DNA of 36,148 nt. It comes from Schoenoplectus triqueter. Lineage: Eukaryota; Streptophyta; Magnoliopsida; Poales; Cyperaceae. Below, piece after piece: positions 9,184 through 19,480 of the stretch (its first letter is position 1; each line of letters starts with the position of its first letter). The position numbers and the translations under genes were made by a program. Location: the NCBI GenBank assembly GCA_964058805.1, contig CAXKVV010000544.1, positions 1 to 36,148 on the forward strand, written 5' to 3'. The notes beneath the pieces are model-generated. The model was not told where the DNA came from, ran no database searches, and worked only from the letters and a program-made list of their open reading frames with translations.

Positions 9184-11328
9184 TTAGGGGACAACTGGAA
9201 CACGACCAGCAACCTGATCAAGATCACGCCTGCCTTGTGAAGTCAGCATCCTTCCACTGCAATTTGAAAATAAAAATTACCATCTAATTAACACACTACA
9301 ATTGCATCAAAAGCACAAAGAATACATACAAGTACAGTGACTGAAATGCCAAAAATAGAATCATAATGCTCAAATTGTGTTACTTAATGACCATATCCGT
9401 CAACGTATGATCTTAACACAAGTTGTAAAATGGCTGGCATGAAGAAAATGGAGAGCTTTCAGGTTAATTTATCATGCAAATCATATATGGCTTGCTCTCA
9501 GAGTTCATGGTATATTATACCATACAAATCATATAAAATGCATCAATGTCAAAAAGATGTTTGATTACTCCCAATGACCAAAAGAGTAGCCTATTTGAAA
9601 TTCAACAAAAGAGATCTTATTCTGAGGAACAAAAGTGTAAATTAGTCCCATCAAGAGTACTTACCATAAGAACATCCAGCAAGAAAAAAAATAAGGATAT
9701 GCATTACATAATTTCAAAAAATATAATGCTTCTTGATAATAGTAAATTATATTACCCCTTGGGGTCAATGTCGATGATGTCCATATCTTTCAATTGCTGT
9801 AGGATGTGGCGAGCAACAGCTCCACTGCTCTTGCAGAAGTGGGGAGGGCAGACACCATTTCTTCTGCGGCCTCCATATATCTTCTGGAAGCCACCCACAC
9901 CAATGCCTTGCCTAAGGTAAATCTTTCTTGCCATTGATGCTGTAGGAAAAATATAAATTTACTAATCATTGTTAACTAGTTCACAAGCAATCTCTGACAA
10001 ATCATTGAAAGAAACAAGACTATAATTACAAACAAGATACAAGAGAATAGTCACAACTAACAAGAAATTTACCAGCTCTGATGTAGTACCAGTCGGGGTC
10101 ATAGGGCGCAAGCTCCTTGAAACGAGCGGTCTTCACGATGTCAGTCCAGTGAGGCAGCTCCATCTGTTTCAAAATAGATGATAGAAAGTTTTAATTTGTT
10201 CCATACAGACCACATTTATGACATATCTATACTATTATATAAAGCATCTAAGAATTAGAGGGTCCATTTTTTGTCATTGTAAATTTTTATTATACCCATT
10301 TTATCCCTCAATTAGACGGATAATATTTATTGTTGGTTGATCGAACGTATGTGATCACGTCCATTGATCCCCTCTTTCTCTCCATTTCTTTCCCTTATAT
10401 ACTATTATTTTCAATTTTTTTGTTTTTTATTTAGCAACTTTGTGCATATTTGGTAAGGAATTAATGGTGATAATATATGTTAGAATAATTTACTTTTCTT
10501 TCCATAAAAATCATGAATCATTAACTCATATTGTGCAAAAATCTCATCCAAGATTAAATATAGTCTTTATTATATGTTTTCTCTATAATTTGGTGAATTT
10601 ATAATTTAATATTAGATAAATGTGAATTTTTTTATCTTATAATATTTTAATGTTTAAATAAAAAATTCTGCTGCAACGCGCGAGTATATAGCTAGTTTCA
10701 GAAAAGACCCTAACATATCTTCAGATACTGAAAGAAGAGAACAGGGGTGAATGTATGACATCATTAGTTGTTGAAATGAAAGAAAAGATCAAAGAGTGTA
10801 TTCCCTGATCTACTAGCATTAGAAACAGTCAGGTCTGTAATCCTCTCTGGACTAAGCAAACAATCGATGACAATATCCACACACAAGGAGTGAATTAAAC
10901 ATCCCAAAAAATGTCAGGAACTTGTCATCACTAAATAACTAGCTAATGCTACAATGGTACTAGTACAAAAGTTAACAAATATTTAAGTTTCTTATTCGAT
11001 GAGATATTATTATGGTTTTTACAGCAACATGAATGACTGGGGCCTAAAAAGAAAGGAAATCTAGTGGCAGGTAAAGAAGATCTGATCTTAAACCAAAACT
11101 GGTGCCAATTTAAACCGATACAGTATACCCCCAATAATAATCCAGAAAATGTCAAGTACATAGAGATTAAGATGGACAGGCAAATCCTAGGTCATTATTT
11201 TCTGAAAAAAATAAAACAGTTAAATGAAAAAAAAATATCAATACCTTTCCAGAGCGCTTGAGGTGAGCAGCGTATGCCTTGACGAACTCGTGTGGAGAAA
11301 CATCGTTCACCGTTCTTCCCGTGTCCAT
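9184..11328 (-). CDS. RPS19: 40S ribosomal protein S19 (eS19), tandem copy B
   Basis: There are four exons on the minus strand, 11328-11245, 10163-10073, 9939-9756 and 9256-9184, with the same lengths (84, 91, 184, 73) and phases as copy A, giving 143 residues. It starts [15 protein letters not shown] and ends VAGRVPVVP. The start is the ATG at 11328, since the longer open frame upstream begins with GTG and lacks conservation. All S19e blocks are intact and no reading-frame damage is seen, so both copies look functional. Exon 2 differs from copy A at six synonymous positions, whereas exon 3 differs at only two. Intron 1 is 1081 bp and holds a Helitron (10226-10695). The promoter keeps both site II motifs and the telo-box close to the start. 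Confidence 0.96.
10226..10695 (+). mobile_element. Non-autonomous Helitron (470 bp) in intron 1 of RPS19 copy B
   Basis: The 5' end is TCTATACTATTATATAAAGC and the 3' end is GCAACGCGCGAGTATATAGCTAG. These match plant Helitron ends (5' TC; 3' CTAR preceded by a GC-rich CGCGCG region). It lies between A (10225) and T (10696), the Helitron target. Copy A has the uninterrupted version at 7036-7050 (ATGGCATATTTCAGAAAA), whereas copy B reads ATGACATA, then the element, then TTTCAGAAAA. The two halves therefore join exactly between A7043 and T7044 of copy A. It has no Rep/helicase coding capacity and lies antisense to RPS19. Confidence 0.9.
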
Positions 11329-11383
11329 GGCGTGGCGATGGCGAAAGACTGATGCTGAGAGAGGAACGGCGCGCACAGAGTGC

Positions 11384-11530
11384 TAGGGTTTTTGACGGTT
11401 CACACACAGCGAGCGAGGCTTGTCCCCCTTCTATCTATTTAATTTAATACATGGACGGTCTGGATATGGCCTCCAGACTTGGGCCTTGATACTTGTTATT
11501 TTAATATTTTGAAAATGAGGCTCATGGGCC
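11384..11530 (-). promoter_or_regulatory. Intact promoter of RPS19 copy B: telo-box plus two site II motifs
   Basis: AAACCCTA (minus strand) lies at 11384-11391, 56 bp upstream of the ATG. TGGGCC motifs lie at 11480-11485 and 11525-11530 (the second being GGGCCCA overall), about 150 and 200 bp upstream. This telo-box plus site II pairing is characteristic of growth-regulated plant ribosomal protein genes. There is no TATA box at the usual distance. Confidence 0.65.
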
Positions 11531-11560
11531 CAGTTTTCTTTTTGTTACATCTTGGATCTT

Positions 11561-11915
11561 CTAGAATTTAAAGTTGGTGGGCTTCCTTTTTTTCTTCTCT
11601 CTCTTTTTTTGAAAATTGGGCCGCGGTTGCCACTCCACTTGCCAAGCATTAAGCATTTTATTAATAAATTTATAGTAAGGAAAAGTTTGCATCCACAGCT
11701 CATACTAACATCTCCAATTCTCCAACCATGTTTGTCTGTTTGCTGCTCTATCATTTTCTAGCAAAGAAAACATGCCAAGAAAAGTTGAAAATGAAATATC
11801 ACACGGATATATATCCTAATCAAGAGTCACGCATGAACAAATGATCTTGGCATGGTCCTTGATCCTAACTAAAATAATAAGAAAAACAAATTAATGTAAA
11901 ATGGTGAATTAAAAA
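11561..11915. other. Intergenic between RPS19-B promoter and CPI1 3' end
   Basis: No gene seen. It should contain the CPI1 3' UTR on the minus strand next to 11915. Frames at 11545-11761 are not similar to known proteins. Confidence 0.4.
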
Positions 11916-14900
11916 TCATGTGCTTGCATTTTGCACTGAGAACCATGCAAGTCCAGGTCGTGAGGCGCATTGCCTCATCTCCGGGGTGGCAACAATTGGC
12001 CCCAAAAATATGCGCCAAAGATCGAGAATTATTGTAACCAGCATTGCAGCCCCCAGTGCATCTATCGCCACCCTTGATAGGCCCCACTTGTCGTTTGTGT
12101 TTTCATCGATCCTACATCCATACAGTTAGTATACACTGTCTTCCCAGTTGCAGACAAACTAGGCAACTAGTCACCTTTTTCTTTCTACAAAATTAGTGAG
12201 GAAAGAGGGGGGGGGGGGGTACTTTGAAAGACTCGAAAAAAATTAAGAAAAAGGAAGAGAGAGAGAGAGAGTTGAAACAATTGTTAACATATTTTGTGAG
12301 AAAGGGGATTCTCAACTTCAAGACCAAGAATCTTTAATTTTGAAGGAATATTGGAAAGCTTGTTAAGAAGTAACAAATTGGAAAAACTGCTAACTTAAAA
12401 ATTTTAATAATTGTCATAATATAAATTAAAAAAGAAAGGGACTTTACCTCAAAAACATAGGGAAACTGACCATGAAGTAGATAGCATAGAATAACGATCC
12501 CACTTTGTACATCAACGACCGGTCGATAAAGTCATAATAGGGGAACTGACAGTAAATGATGGCATGTTAATATGTAGTACTGGGATGTGACTGATACATG
12601 GCAATGAATGTGCACAAATAAGAAAAAAAACACCCAGAATTAATGCATACAAAAGGAACAAAGATCACAACATCATCGAACTATGTCAAATGTTAGTTTG
12701 TCATTCTTCCATTGTATACTGGCCTGTACAGAACCAAAGCAGAGATTTGACTTTGTCCAGATTATTCTAACTGATCCAATTCCTGAGAAATCCTTAATAT
12801 GGAAACAGAAATAATCCAATAAAGGAACAGTGTAAACAGCTGGTTAGAGCTGTGACTACTTACATTTGAGATAGCTATTGTTTCCAAGTAGGCAATAAAA
12901 TAAGACAGGGCCAAAACCCAAGTTGCCTCCGCAAGAAATTGAATATACGGTGGTAAATTGGTGATAAAGTAACGTAATCTCCTTAGTGTCATATTTGAAG
13001 CCATGTGGTAAAACAGGAAGCATGAGTGTGTCAGAAGAAATGTAGTGTGAGGAACCTGAAATTAGTGGCAAAAATTCAGCTTATGAGTTCCGATATTAAA
13101 ATGTTCCTCGCAATTTACTTCTGATCATTTATTTTCAGTAAAACATTTTAGTAGTATACTCAGAAATGAAGCAAATCTGTCGTATTGCTGGTATGAGCAC
13201 TTAAGGGAAAATTTTGATATCAACAAGAGCATAAAGGAATTACATATGCTGAGCATCATTAGAAAACCCTTGTATATCCTAAAGAATATAAACAAAAGTT
13301 AAGATGGATAAAAAAAAATCTTAAAATCATACATTATTCATCCTCCATGAAGGGAAGGTATACGAGGCACCCAGCACTGTGAAAAAGTAGTGTGTCCAAA
13401 AGTAGTTTCCAACATAGCTAAATATGATGATCCAAAGATTAGCCTGAAAAAAACATGGACATCTGATAACAATTGAAAACTACCTTAAAACACTATCCAA
13501 GCATTTACATCACTAAAACTAAAATATGCACACAAAAACTCAAAAGAGATGAGAAAGATATATTACCTTAACCCAGTACCTGTCTTTCCAGGCTTTACTA
13601 GAATCGGCCTAAAATAGAAAGGAACATGTGTAAACATTTTAAAGGAAGAAGATTTCAAGAGGAAGTTTTATTCATCAAAAAATCCCAACCAACTAAAAGC
13701 AAACTTGTATAAGCACAAATCATTTAAAGCCTTTTAAGAAAAAAAAAACAAAGGAAGTAGATTGTAAAGTGGAGTTCATTTTGGTAACATTGACAACACA
13801 AGGCATTTGGCAGGCAAATAGAAGTGAGTATTGGTACCAATGTTCTCGATGCTAGTACAAATAAAAAAAGAAGTTACCTTTCCCACAATAAATATAGGTA
13901 TCAGGATAGCGGGCACTGCTGACACCAAACCAAGAAGCAAATACTCCAATTCTTTGAAATTCTGCACTAATACAAAGATAACCATGTCATCCAGTAAAAA
14001 GGGGCATGGAGAAAATAAAGCAGATCTGGCCAACCCATAGCTCCACCTAATCGGGCAAAAGTTATGTTTAAAAATATTCTGCTCAAATGGATTCCAAATC
14101 AGAAAAGGTTTGAGGATCTAACCAACAAATCCACAAAACAACATAGTCGTCTTTACATGACATAAAACAATAATTCTAGCATTACTAATATACCATGTTA
14201 AGCTTAGCTCAATACACCACCTCTAATCAATTTTGGCACCGTACCCAAAAGTTGGTGCTCTAGTTATAATATATTGTACCACGCTAATCCTGATTGTGTA
14301 ATTGGAAGTAGGGTTTACAAATATTACTAGGTAATTTGTGATTGATGTATTGTAATTTTTTTTTACTTCATTCATGGCTTGTAGAAGCGGTAAAACTTCC
14401 TACCCTAAATTTGGTCAGAAGGATATATTATGTCAAATAAACCAACATGAACACAACTGGCTAACAAAACCTGGAAGCCCCATGACCCAAACCTACACAG
14501 ATATCATTTGGCAGTGCGTACATCTGAGCATTTGAACATTTCTGATCCTATTTTCTATATTACAAATATAGGGTGATTGGAACATAATCCTTGCATAAAA
14601 TAGCATGTACATCTGAACATTTCTGATCCAATTTTCTACATAAATATCATTTGGCAGCATAGAGCATGTTATTATAAAAATCACATGACCTATAGAGGAT
14701 TGGCTTAATAGAAGAGTTGAAAGCTATAGAGGCTCATATTAATAGATTGAGAATCATTAAAAAATCACAGAAAAGTTTTATATATATGTATTGCATTTTC
14801 CGTTTGGTGCCATTGCGCCATTAACAGCACACCTCTTAGTTGTACAGTTTTAATTTGATTTTCAAAACCTTTTCTTTTCCCTTCCAAATAGCACCACAAA

Positions 14901-15378
14901 TTTTGCTTATTTTAATTGAACCCGGCCTCACATCAACTCTTTTACTTCATTGATGTCTTAAACCTTAATAACATAAGACAAACCGACAATGCAGACAAAA
15001 TTAATTTTTACCTTGAACAAACAAAGGTCAATAGTAGACTAATTTGAGTTTATTGTCATTAACAAAGATCCCTGATCCACAGAGCAGATTTGTATCCTTG
15101 AGAATTAGTCCAAATATCTAAGTGAGCCACCATAACATTATGCGGACCCACAAATTGAAGAAAGAACTTGATTCAATAATAATAATAATAATAATATATT
15201 TTTGATTTTTCTCTGGGAAGAGAGATGACAAGAAGAACGTCGTTACCTCATAAAGCTTGAAAGGGACGACAATCCCGAGGCAAAGAGAGAGCCAGAACGG
15301 AGTGTATAGCAAGAAAAACGCCTCGCCCCATCTCTTGCTGGGATTGGACGCAAGCCATGGATTATCGCTCTTCTTCAT
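11916..15378 (-). CDS. CPI1: Cycloeucalenol cycloisomerase (CPI1)
   Basis: There are seven exons on the minus strand, 15378-15247, 13961-13878, 13608-13567, 13443-13333, 13055-12864, 12545-12448 and 12111-11916, all GT-AG. They total 855 nt, giving 284 residues (Arabidopsis CPI1 is about 280). Family signatures include NPSKRWGEAFFLLYTPFW, GIVVPFKLYE, ELEYLLLGLVSAVPA, WKDRYWVKANLWII, GNYFWTHYFFTVLGASYTFP, FLLTHSCFLFYH, ASNMTLRRLR, ALSYFIAYLETIAISN and DALGAAMLVTIILDLWRIFLGP. The enzyme opens the cyclopropane ring of cycloeucalenol to give obtusifoliol in the plant sterol pathway. It is an ER membrane protein with several hydrophobic segments. I chose the ATG at 15378 by match to Arabidopsis, but an upstream in-frame ATG at 15525 is also possible. 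Intron 1 is 1285 bp and contains a partly duplicated segment. Confidence 0.95.
14501..14657. repeat. Imperfect internal duplication in CPI1 intron 1
   Basis: ATATCATTTGGCAG occurs at 14501-14514 and 14644-14657. GAACATTTCTGATCC occurs at 14534-14548 and 14615-14629, each followed by a variant of ATTTTCTA. Non-coding. Confidence 0.7.
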
Positions 15379-15425
15379 CTTCAGTCGTTTCTCTTTGGCA
15401 TTGGCTGCTGATATTCTCAGTGACC

Positions 15426-15518
15426 CTGAGAAAATTGAAAGAGGATAGAATAGAATAAAGAAAGAGTGGGAGCGCTTTGATCTCTGGAGACGTGGAGACG
15501 TAGAGATGTAGAGTGTAC
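15426..15518 (-). other. Possible alternatively spliced 93-nt intron upstream of CPI1
   Basis: The minus strand reads ATGGCAG|GTACAC at 15518 and, after a pyrimidine-rich stretch, TTTCAATTTTCTCAG|GG at 15426. The length is 31 codons, so the ATG at 15525 stays in frame with the CPI1 ATG at 15378 whether it is spliced or retained. Retained, it adds 49 residues; spliced, 18 residues. Neither extension is known from Arabidopsis CPI1. Confidence 0.4.
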
Positions 15519-15597
15519 CTGCCATCCGCCGAACTGAGGTCGCCGGTAGCAGATCTCGCCTCGTGTTCGTGTTCGTGTTCTGAGAATGGCTTGGCTT

Positions 15598-15607
15598 CTA
15601 TATATAA
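15598..15607 (-). promoter_or_regulatory. TATA box of CPI1
   Basis: The minus strand reads TTATATATAG, about 73 bp upstream of the first in-frame ATG (15525) and about 220 bp upstream of the conserved start (15378). Just inside the expected transcript lie three GTGTTC hexamers (15563-15580). Confidence 0.5.
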
Positions 15608-15614
15608 TAAGTTC

Positions 15615-15650
15615 GATGGATGGATGGATGGATGGATGGATGGATGGATC
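15615..15650. repeat. (GATG)n tetranucleotide microsatellite
   Basis: About nine perfect GATG units, immediately upstream of the CPI1 TATA box. Long open frames across this tract encode only the repeat and are not genes. Confidence 0.95.
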
Positions 15651-16180
15651 ATGGATTGGATTCGACTTCGAGTGAGGAGCAGCCGAGCAGGTAGCGTCGG
15701 ACGACTGATCGAATGCCAAGTAGTATTTTATTGGGACTCCACTTGGGAGTTGGGAGCACACTGCACACTGCCTGTAGCCTGTAGCCTATAAATAAATTAT
15801 AATAAATTTCTGATGGGGAGCTCTAAGCGGAGATTTGGACTAAGAACCCTCTAAGGATACTGATGAGTTTGGAAAATGACTTCAATTCTGTGAAGGAAGT
15901 GATGTTTATCGGAATTAACACTTCTTAAAAGGCAAGGGAGCAAGGAGTACTAAGGAGGCACCGCCGAATATATAAATCAAACTTTTTGGTGAATTTAATT
16001 TAAAAATATACTTAATTTTTTTAATTTTTATTTTATGTTGCTCAACAAATTTCTCATATCAATTTTCTTGAGATACAAAAAAAAAATCATTTTTAGAATT
16101 TTTACTTATTTGTTTTGAATTTTTTAAATGACATAAATTTTAAAACATCTTGTATTATACAAGACTTTAATATATAGAGA
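15651..16180. other. Intergenic, CPI1 upstream region
   Basis: No gene seen. The sequence becomes very AT rich beyond about 15960. Confidence 0.4.
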
Positions 16181-16568
16181 GAGAAGGGATTCAATTATCA
16201 TTTTTTTTGTGCCCATGGTATCTATTTATTTATTTATTTATAAATTTAAAAATATGAACCGTTAGATGTATTCTATATCATCTCAATTGTATGTATATGA
16301 AAAATAAAAAAAATTTCACTTTATTTGAATAGCCATCAAGTAACGTGTCTAAATTGTAAAATTTGGTCCGTTGATTTTATTAACGCTTGATGCCTATATA
16401 AATAATATCGAAATGATATAATTTTTTTTGTATACATATATAAAATGATATTTACAAAATATTCTTTCAATTAGTTTTATTATTTAAGAATTTAAATAAT
16501 AGTTATTTGATATTTAATTTTAATGGCACCGATGTGGCACTAAAATTGTGGTAATTGAATCCCTTCTC
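16181..16568. mobile_element. MITE with ~20-38 bp terminal inverted repeats
   Basis: GAGAAGGGATTCAATTATCA at 16181-16200 is inverted at 16549-16568 (reversed GAGAAGGGATTCAATTACCA, one mismatch). Inward of this, GTGCC-like segments on both sides extend the match to about 38 bp. Flanks are TA repeats (ATATATAG / ATATATATA), so the target duplication cannot be resolved. The length is 388 bp with no coding capacity. The superfamily is uncertain. Confidence 0.7.
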
Positions 16569-16590
16569 ATATATATATAAAGTAAATCTA

Positions 16591-16883
16591 CCGTGAGCTT
16601 AAGCTCATTAAATTCTTCATATTGAAATCTTATGGGGTATAAAAATTTAGGATATTTCAAGTTTTCTAAATCGTTATTTTCAATTTTTTAAAATAATTTA
16701 CAAACATTGAATATTTTATTATTATTTTTAGAACTGATTTTCATAAATTGAAAATAGCGACTTAAAAAATTCAAAACATTCTAAATTTTTGTACCCCATA
16801 AAATTTCAATATGAAAAATTTAATGAGATTGAAAATCAAAATTTGAAAATCATTTGATATATTTTTTGACCTTAATCTCACGG
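16591..16883. mobile_element. Foldback element with ~100-bp inverted arms
   Basis: The left arm 16591-16690 (CCGTGAGCTTAAGCTCATTA... through TTATGGGGTATAAAAATTTAG) is inverted at 16745-16829. The outermost CCGTGAG.TTAAG.TCA is found inverted at 16867-16883 after a roughly 37-bp insertion in the right arm. The loop is about 54 bp. No target duplication was identified. Confidence 0.7.
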
Positions 16884-16890
16884 AGCATGG

Positions 16891-16917
<27 letters not shown>
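16891..16917. repeat. (TA)n microsatellite at the 3' end of a LINE
   Basis: A pure TA run between the foldback element and the LINE 3' UTR. It may have grown from the LINE tail (the minus strand reads CTTTCAATAATATATAT). Confidence 0.85.
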
Positions 16918-16922
<5 letters not shown>

Positions 16923-17399
16923 AAAGGCAATAGTGCCCGTTTCATTACTTGAAACATTAATTTACAAGACCACAAACATAACAGTGAAAATAAAGCAACA
17001 ATCAAATCCCACTAAAATCCCTATGAGACACTCAGAACTCACACCGGCGTCATAGAGCAACCATGCACATGTAGTCGTCATTCCTATATACCGTGTAGTA
17101 TCTGATCAGGTGGAATAACCTACATTTCAGCCCTCCAATTCTCCTCATCGTGTTTCATGTAAACAAAAAACCAGCATCTACCAGGCTACCGATTATACTC
17201 CCGGCACAAATTCAATAACCAAGCAACACCAACATCAAAAATAACAACATACAACCACATAACTGCAACATAAAAGATAGCATCTACGAGGTCTAATGAC
17301 CATTGAAACAAACTGACAAGTCAATAAAGGGTCTTCAAGACCCAGCACAAGGCAAGACTTGTAATGGGATCAAATCCAAAGATGTAGGCATCCATAAAC

Positions 17400-17963
17400 C
17401 CAGCTCGAGTTTAACCTGTCTTTAAAGCACCTGATCAATATTGAATCAAAGAACAAATTAGAACAATGAGATTTCTAACAGAGCTACAGCAAGCTTGATT
17501 GAAGATAATTATATTTCTCATTTTCCAGATTGACCAACAAATCCCACATAATATTACCAGAAAAGTCTCCCTGTAGGCACCATGCCATAGAGCCCCAATT
17601 TCTATGATATTGCTGACATTTACCCATCCAGAACCACACATCTTGCACAAAAGGATACTGAAAAAACAAATGATTAATTATTTCTTCTGCAGCACAGAAA
17701 CAACACTGTGTAGCACCTAACCAACCTCTTTTACTCAAAACATCCTTAGTCAATATTTTCTTATGGTGAGTTAGCCACATGAAAAGCTTAATTTTTAGAG
17801 GTACATGGACAGACCACCATACTGTATAATTGTGATCAATTACTCCTCTAAGTACCAGTAATTGATAAGAATACTGAGTTGTAAATAATCCAGAACTATT
17901 CCATCTCCACATTATAGTATCAGGGTTCAATGTAAGGGTGTACCTTTCAATCAACAGGCCCAT
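17400..17963 (-). pseudogene. LINE ORF2 C-terminus, zf-RVT region (broken)
   Basis: The translation shows the plant LINE zf-RVT pattern: W near the start, WSVHVPLKIKLFMWL, then CCFC, then EIINHLFF, and VWFW. Continuing in that frame gives non-conserved residues, whereas a neighbouring frame (17650-17435) carries the expected continuation ILCGICWSIWKMRN. There is thus a frameshift near 17640. It is non-functional. Confidence 0.75.
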
Positions 17964-18077
17964 AAACCACAGTCAAGCACCATTGAAAATTATCTATTCT
18001 ATTCTTGAGAAAAAGAGTGACAGAAAATTATAATACTACAGATCTCTCTATAGCTACTTTAGCACTGTCACATTCTA

Positions 18078-18287
18078 TTAAGATACCCCTGATAATCCAA
18101 CAGAAGGCAACTCAAACCACTCATCAAGTTTTGTGCTAATACTTCTTAGTGTCCTTGTAGAGAATGTTTGTTTTTTTGTTTCCTGAATTGCTACAATATC
18201 AACATGGTGATCAATGATCAAATCATGCAACATATTCCTTTTCTTAGAAGAGCCTAGACCCCTAGCATTCCAGCATAACAAATTCAT
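18078..18287 (-). pseudogene. LINE ORF2 N-terminus, AP-endonuclease fragment
   Basis: It begins MNLLCWNARGLGSSKKRN, the standard start of plant L1 endonuclease, and continues to IVAIQETKK, which carries the catalytic Glu. It stops after about 69 residues; the rest of the endonuclease and the whole reverse transcriptase are missing before 17963. Confidence 0.8.
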
Positions 18288-18379
18288 TCAAATTCAATTA
18301 GACCCTTAGAATTAGTCTTAGGATAAACTATAACAAACTCATATGAATTACCTTTACTTTTCTCAGTCACTTGCCTAAT

Positions 18380-19457
18380 TGTATTTTCAAAGCACTATCG
18401 AGAACTAGATTGAATTGTCGTAAGAATCAGATCTCTATGAGTATCATTGTCACCAAAAAATATTCTATAAAATCTAAATAATTCAGACACCTCATCTACT
18501 GTCAATCTAGAATAAGGAAAGTTATCAAGTAAAGGGCATTTACCTGAGGTCCAAGTATCTCTACCTCTGACTGTACCAGTACTGGAAACCGCCTTACCCT
18601 TCACTTTAAGGCGGATACTTCATCATGGTTCAGTAGTACAAGGAGCCACTGGCACCATTGACAGTGGTTGGGGGATCAGAGATTGGACAGTCAGTGCATC
18701 ACCCGGTTCAATGGATGTCGGAACGGGAGATGAAATTAGAGGCTCAGGGGAGGGGCTTAAATCTCAGTGTTGCTGAGTAAGGGGAGAGAGGAGGTGGAGG
18801 TTCCTCATGAGCAGTATCTGGGTTTACCAGCATCAATGCGTTACTCTCCCCCTCAACAGCAGGCATCCCAAACTCTGAGATCGGTGATCCCTTAATTCCA
18901 CTAGCCACCTGCAGTAGATCACCATTATCTAGAATTTCAAAATCATCATACTCCTCTTTATCCTTGCCTGTACGATTACCATTGCACGTTTTCTTTTGAG
19001 AAGGTTGATCAGACTACCCGCTAGAGCCAGCACCAGGATCAGGCCAGTGCAGACGTGGTCTAGCCCGATCTCCAGGTCCAGCACCACCCGATCCACCGTC
19101 CCTAGGAGGAAGGGGAGGTGGAATAGGAGGAGCTTGAACGCCGGATTGTTAAACTTCCATTTCAATATCATAGCGGGTCCAGAAACCACTCGGGTCACAG
19201 TATATAATCCAAGAAAGAGGAGGAATATGTCGTCCATCACAGAGACCAACTCTGACACGAGCCTCGCGGAAGTCTATATGTTCCGCAGTGGCTGGATCTA
19301 GAGAAAGCACTTGACCATAGGAGGCAAACAAGTGAGCAAATTCATGGAAGAACCACAGTTTCATCGGAAATCCACGGACTCTAACCACAACTTGAGCTTG
19401 GATTGAAGATGTGGATGACTGGATGGTATAGGAGAGAAGGACTGTAGGAGTATGCAA
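18380..19457 (-). pseudogene. LINE ORF1 (DUF4283-type gag-like protein), broken
   Basis: The segment at 19457-19149 encodes VVVRVRGFPMKLWFF, FASYGQVLSLDPAT and ARVRVGLCDGRHIPP, the RNA-binding fold found in plant LINE ORF1 proteins. Further fragments at 18604-18395 (for example SELFRFYRIFFGDND) belong to the same ORF in other frames. Several stops and frameshifts interrupt it. Confidence 0.65.
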
Positions 19458-19480
19458 TTCAAATTACATAAAAACAACAC

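Larger units (their letters stand above)
16919..19480 (-). mobile_element. LINE (L1-type non-LTR retrotransposon), internally deleted relic
   Basis: In minus-strand order there is a gag-like ORF1 with a DUF4283-type domain (about 19457-18380), the start of an endonuclease (18287-18078), then the C-terminal zinc-binding zf-RVT region (17963-17400), then a 3' UTR ending in CTTTCAATAATATA. The reverse transcriptase, normally about 2 kb between endonuclease and zf-RVT, is absent. All frames are broken by stops or frameshifts. The 5' boundary is approximate and no target duplication was found. The 3' end is placed at the (TA)n tract. Confidence 0.8.

Noticed and set aside
15362..15791. Frames on both strands with HPSI/DGWM runs
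   Set aside because: Products of the (GATG)n microsatellite and of the opposite strand of the CPI1 first exon.
18929..19301. Plus-strand frame of 101 codons in the LINE region
   Set aside because: Antisense to LINE ORF1; no independent similarity.
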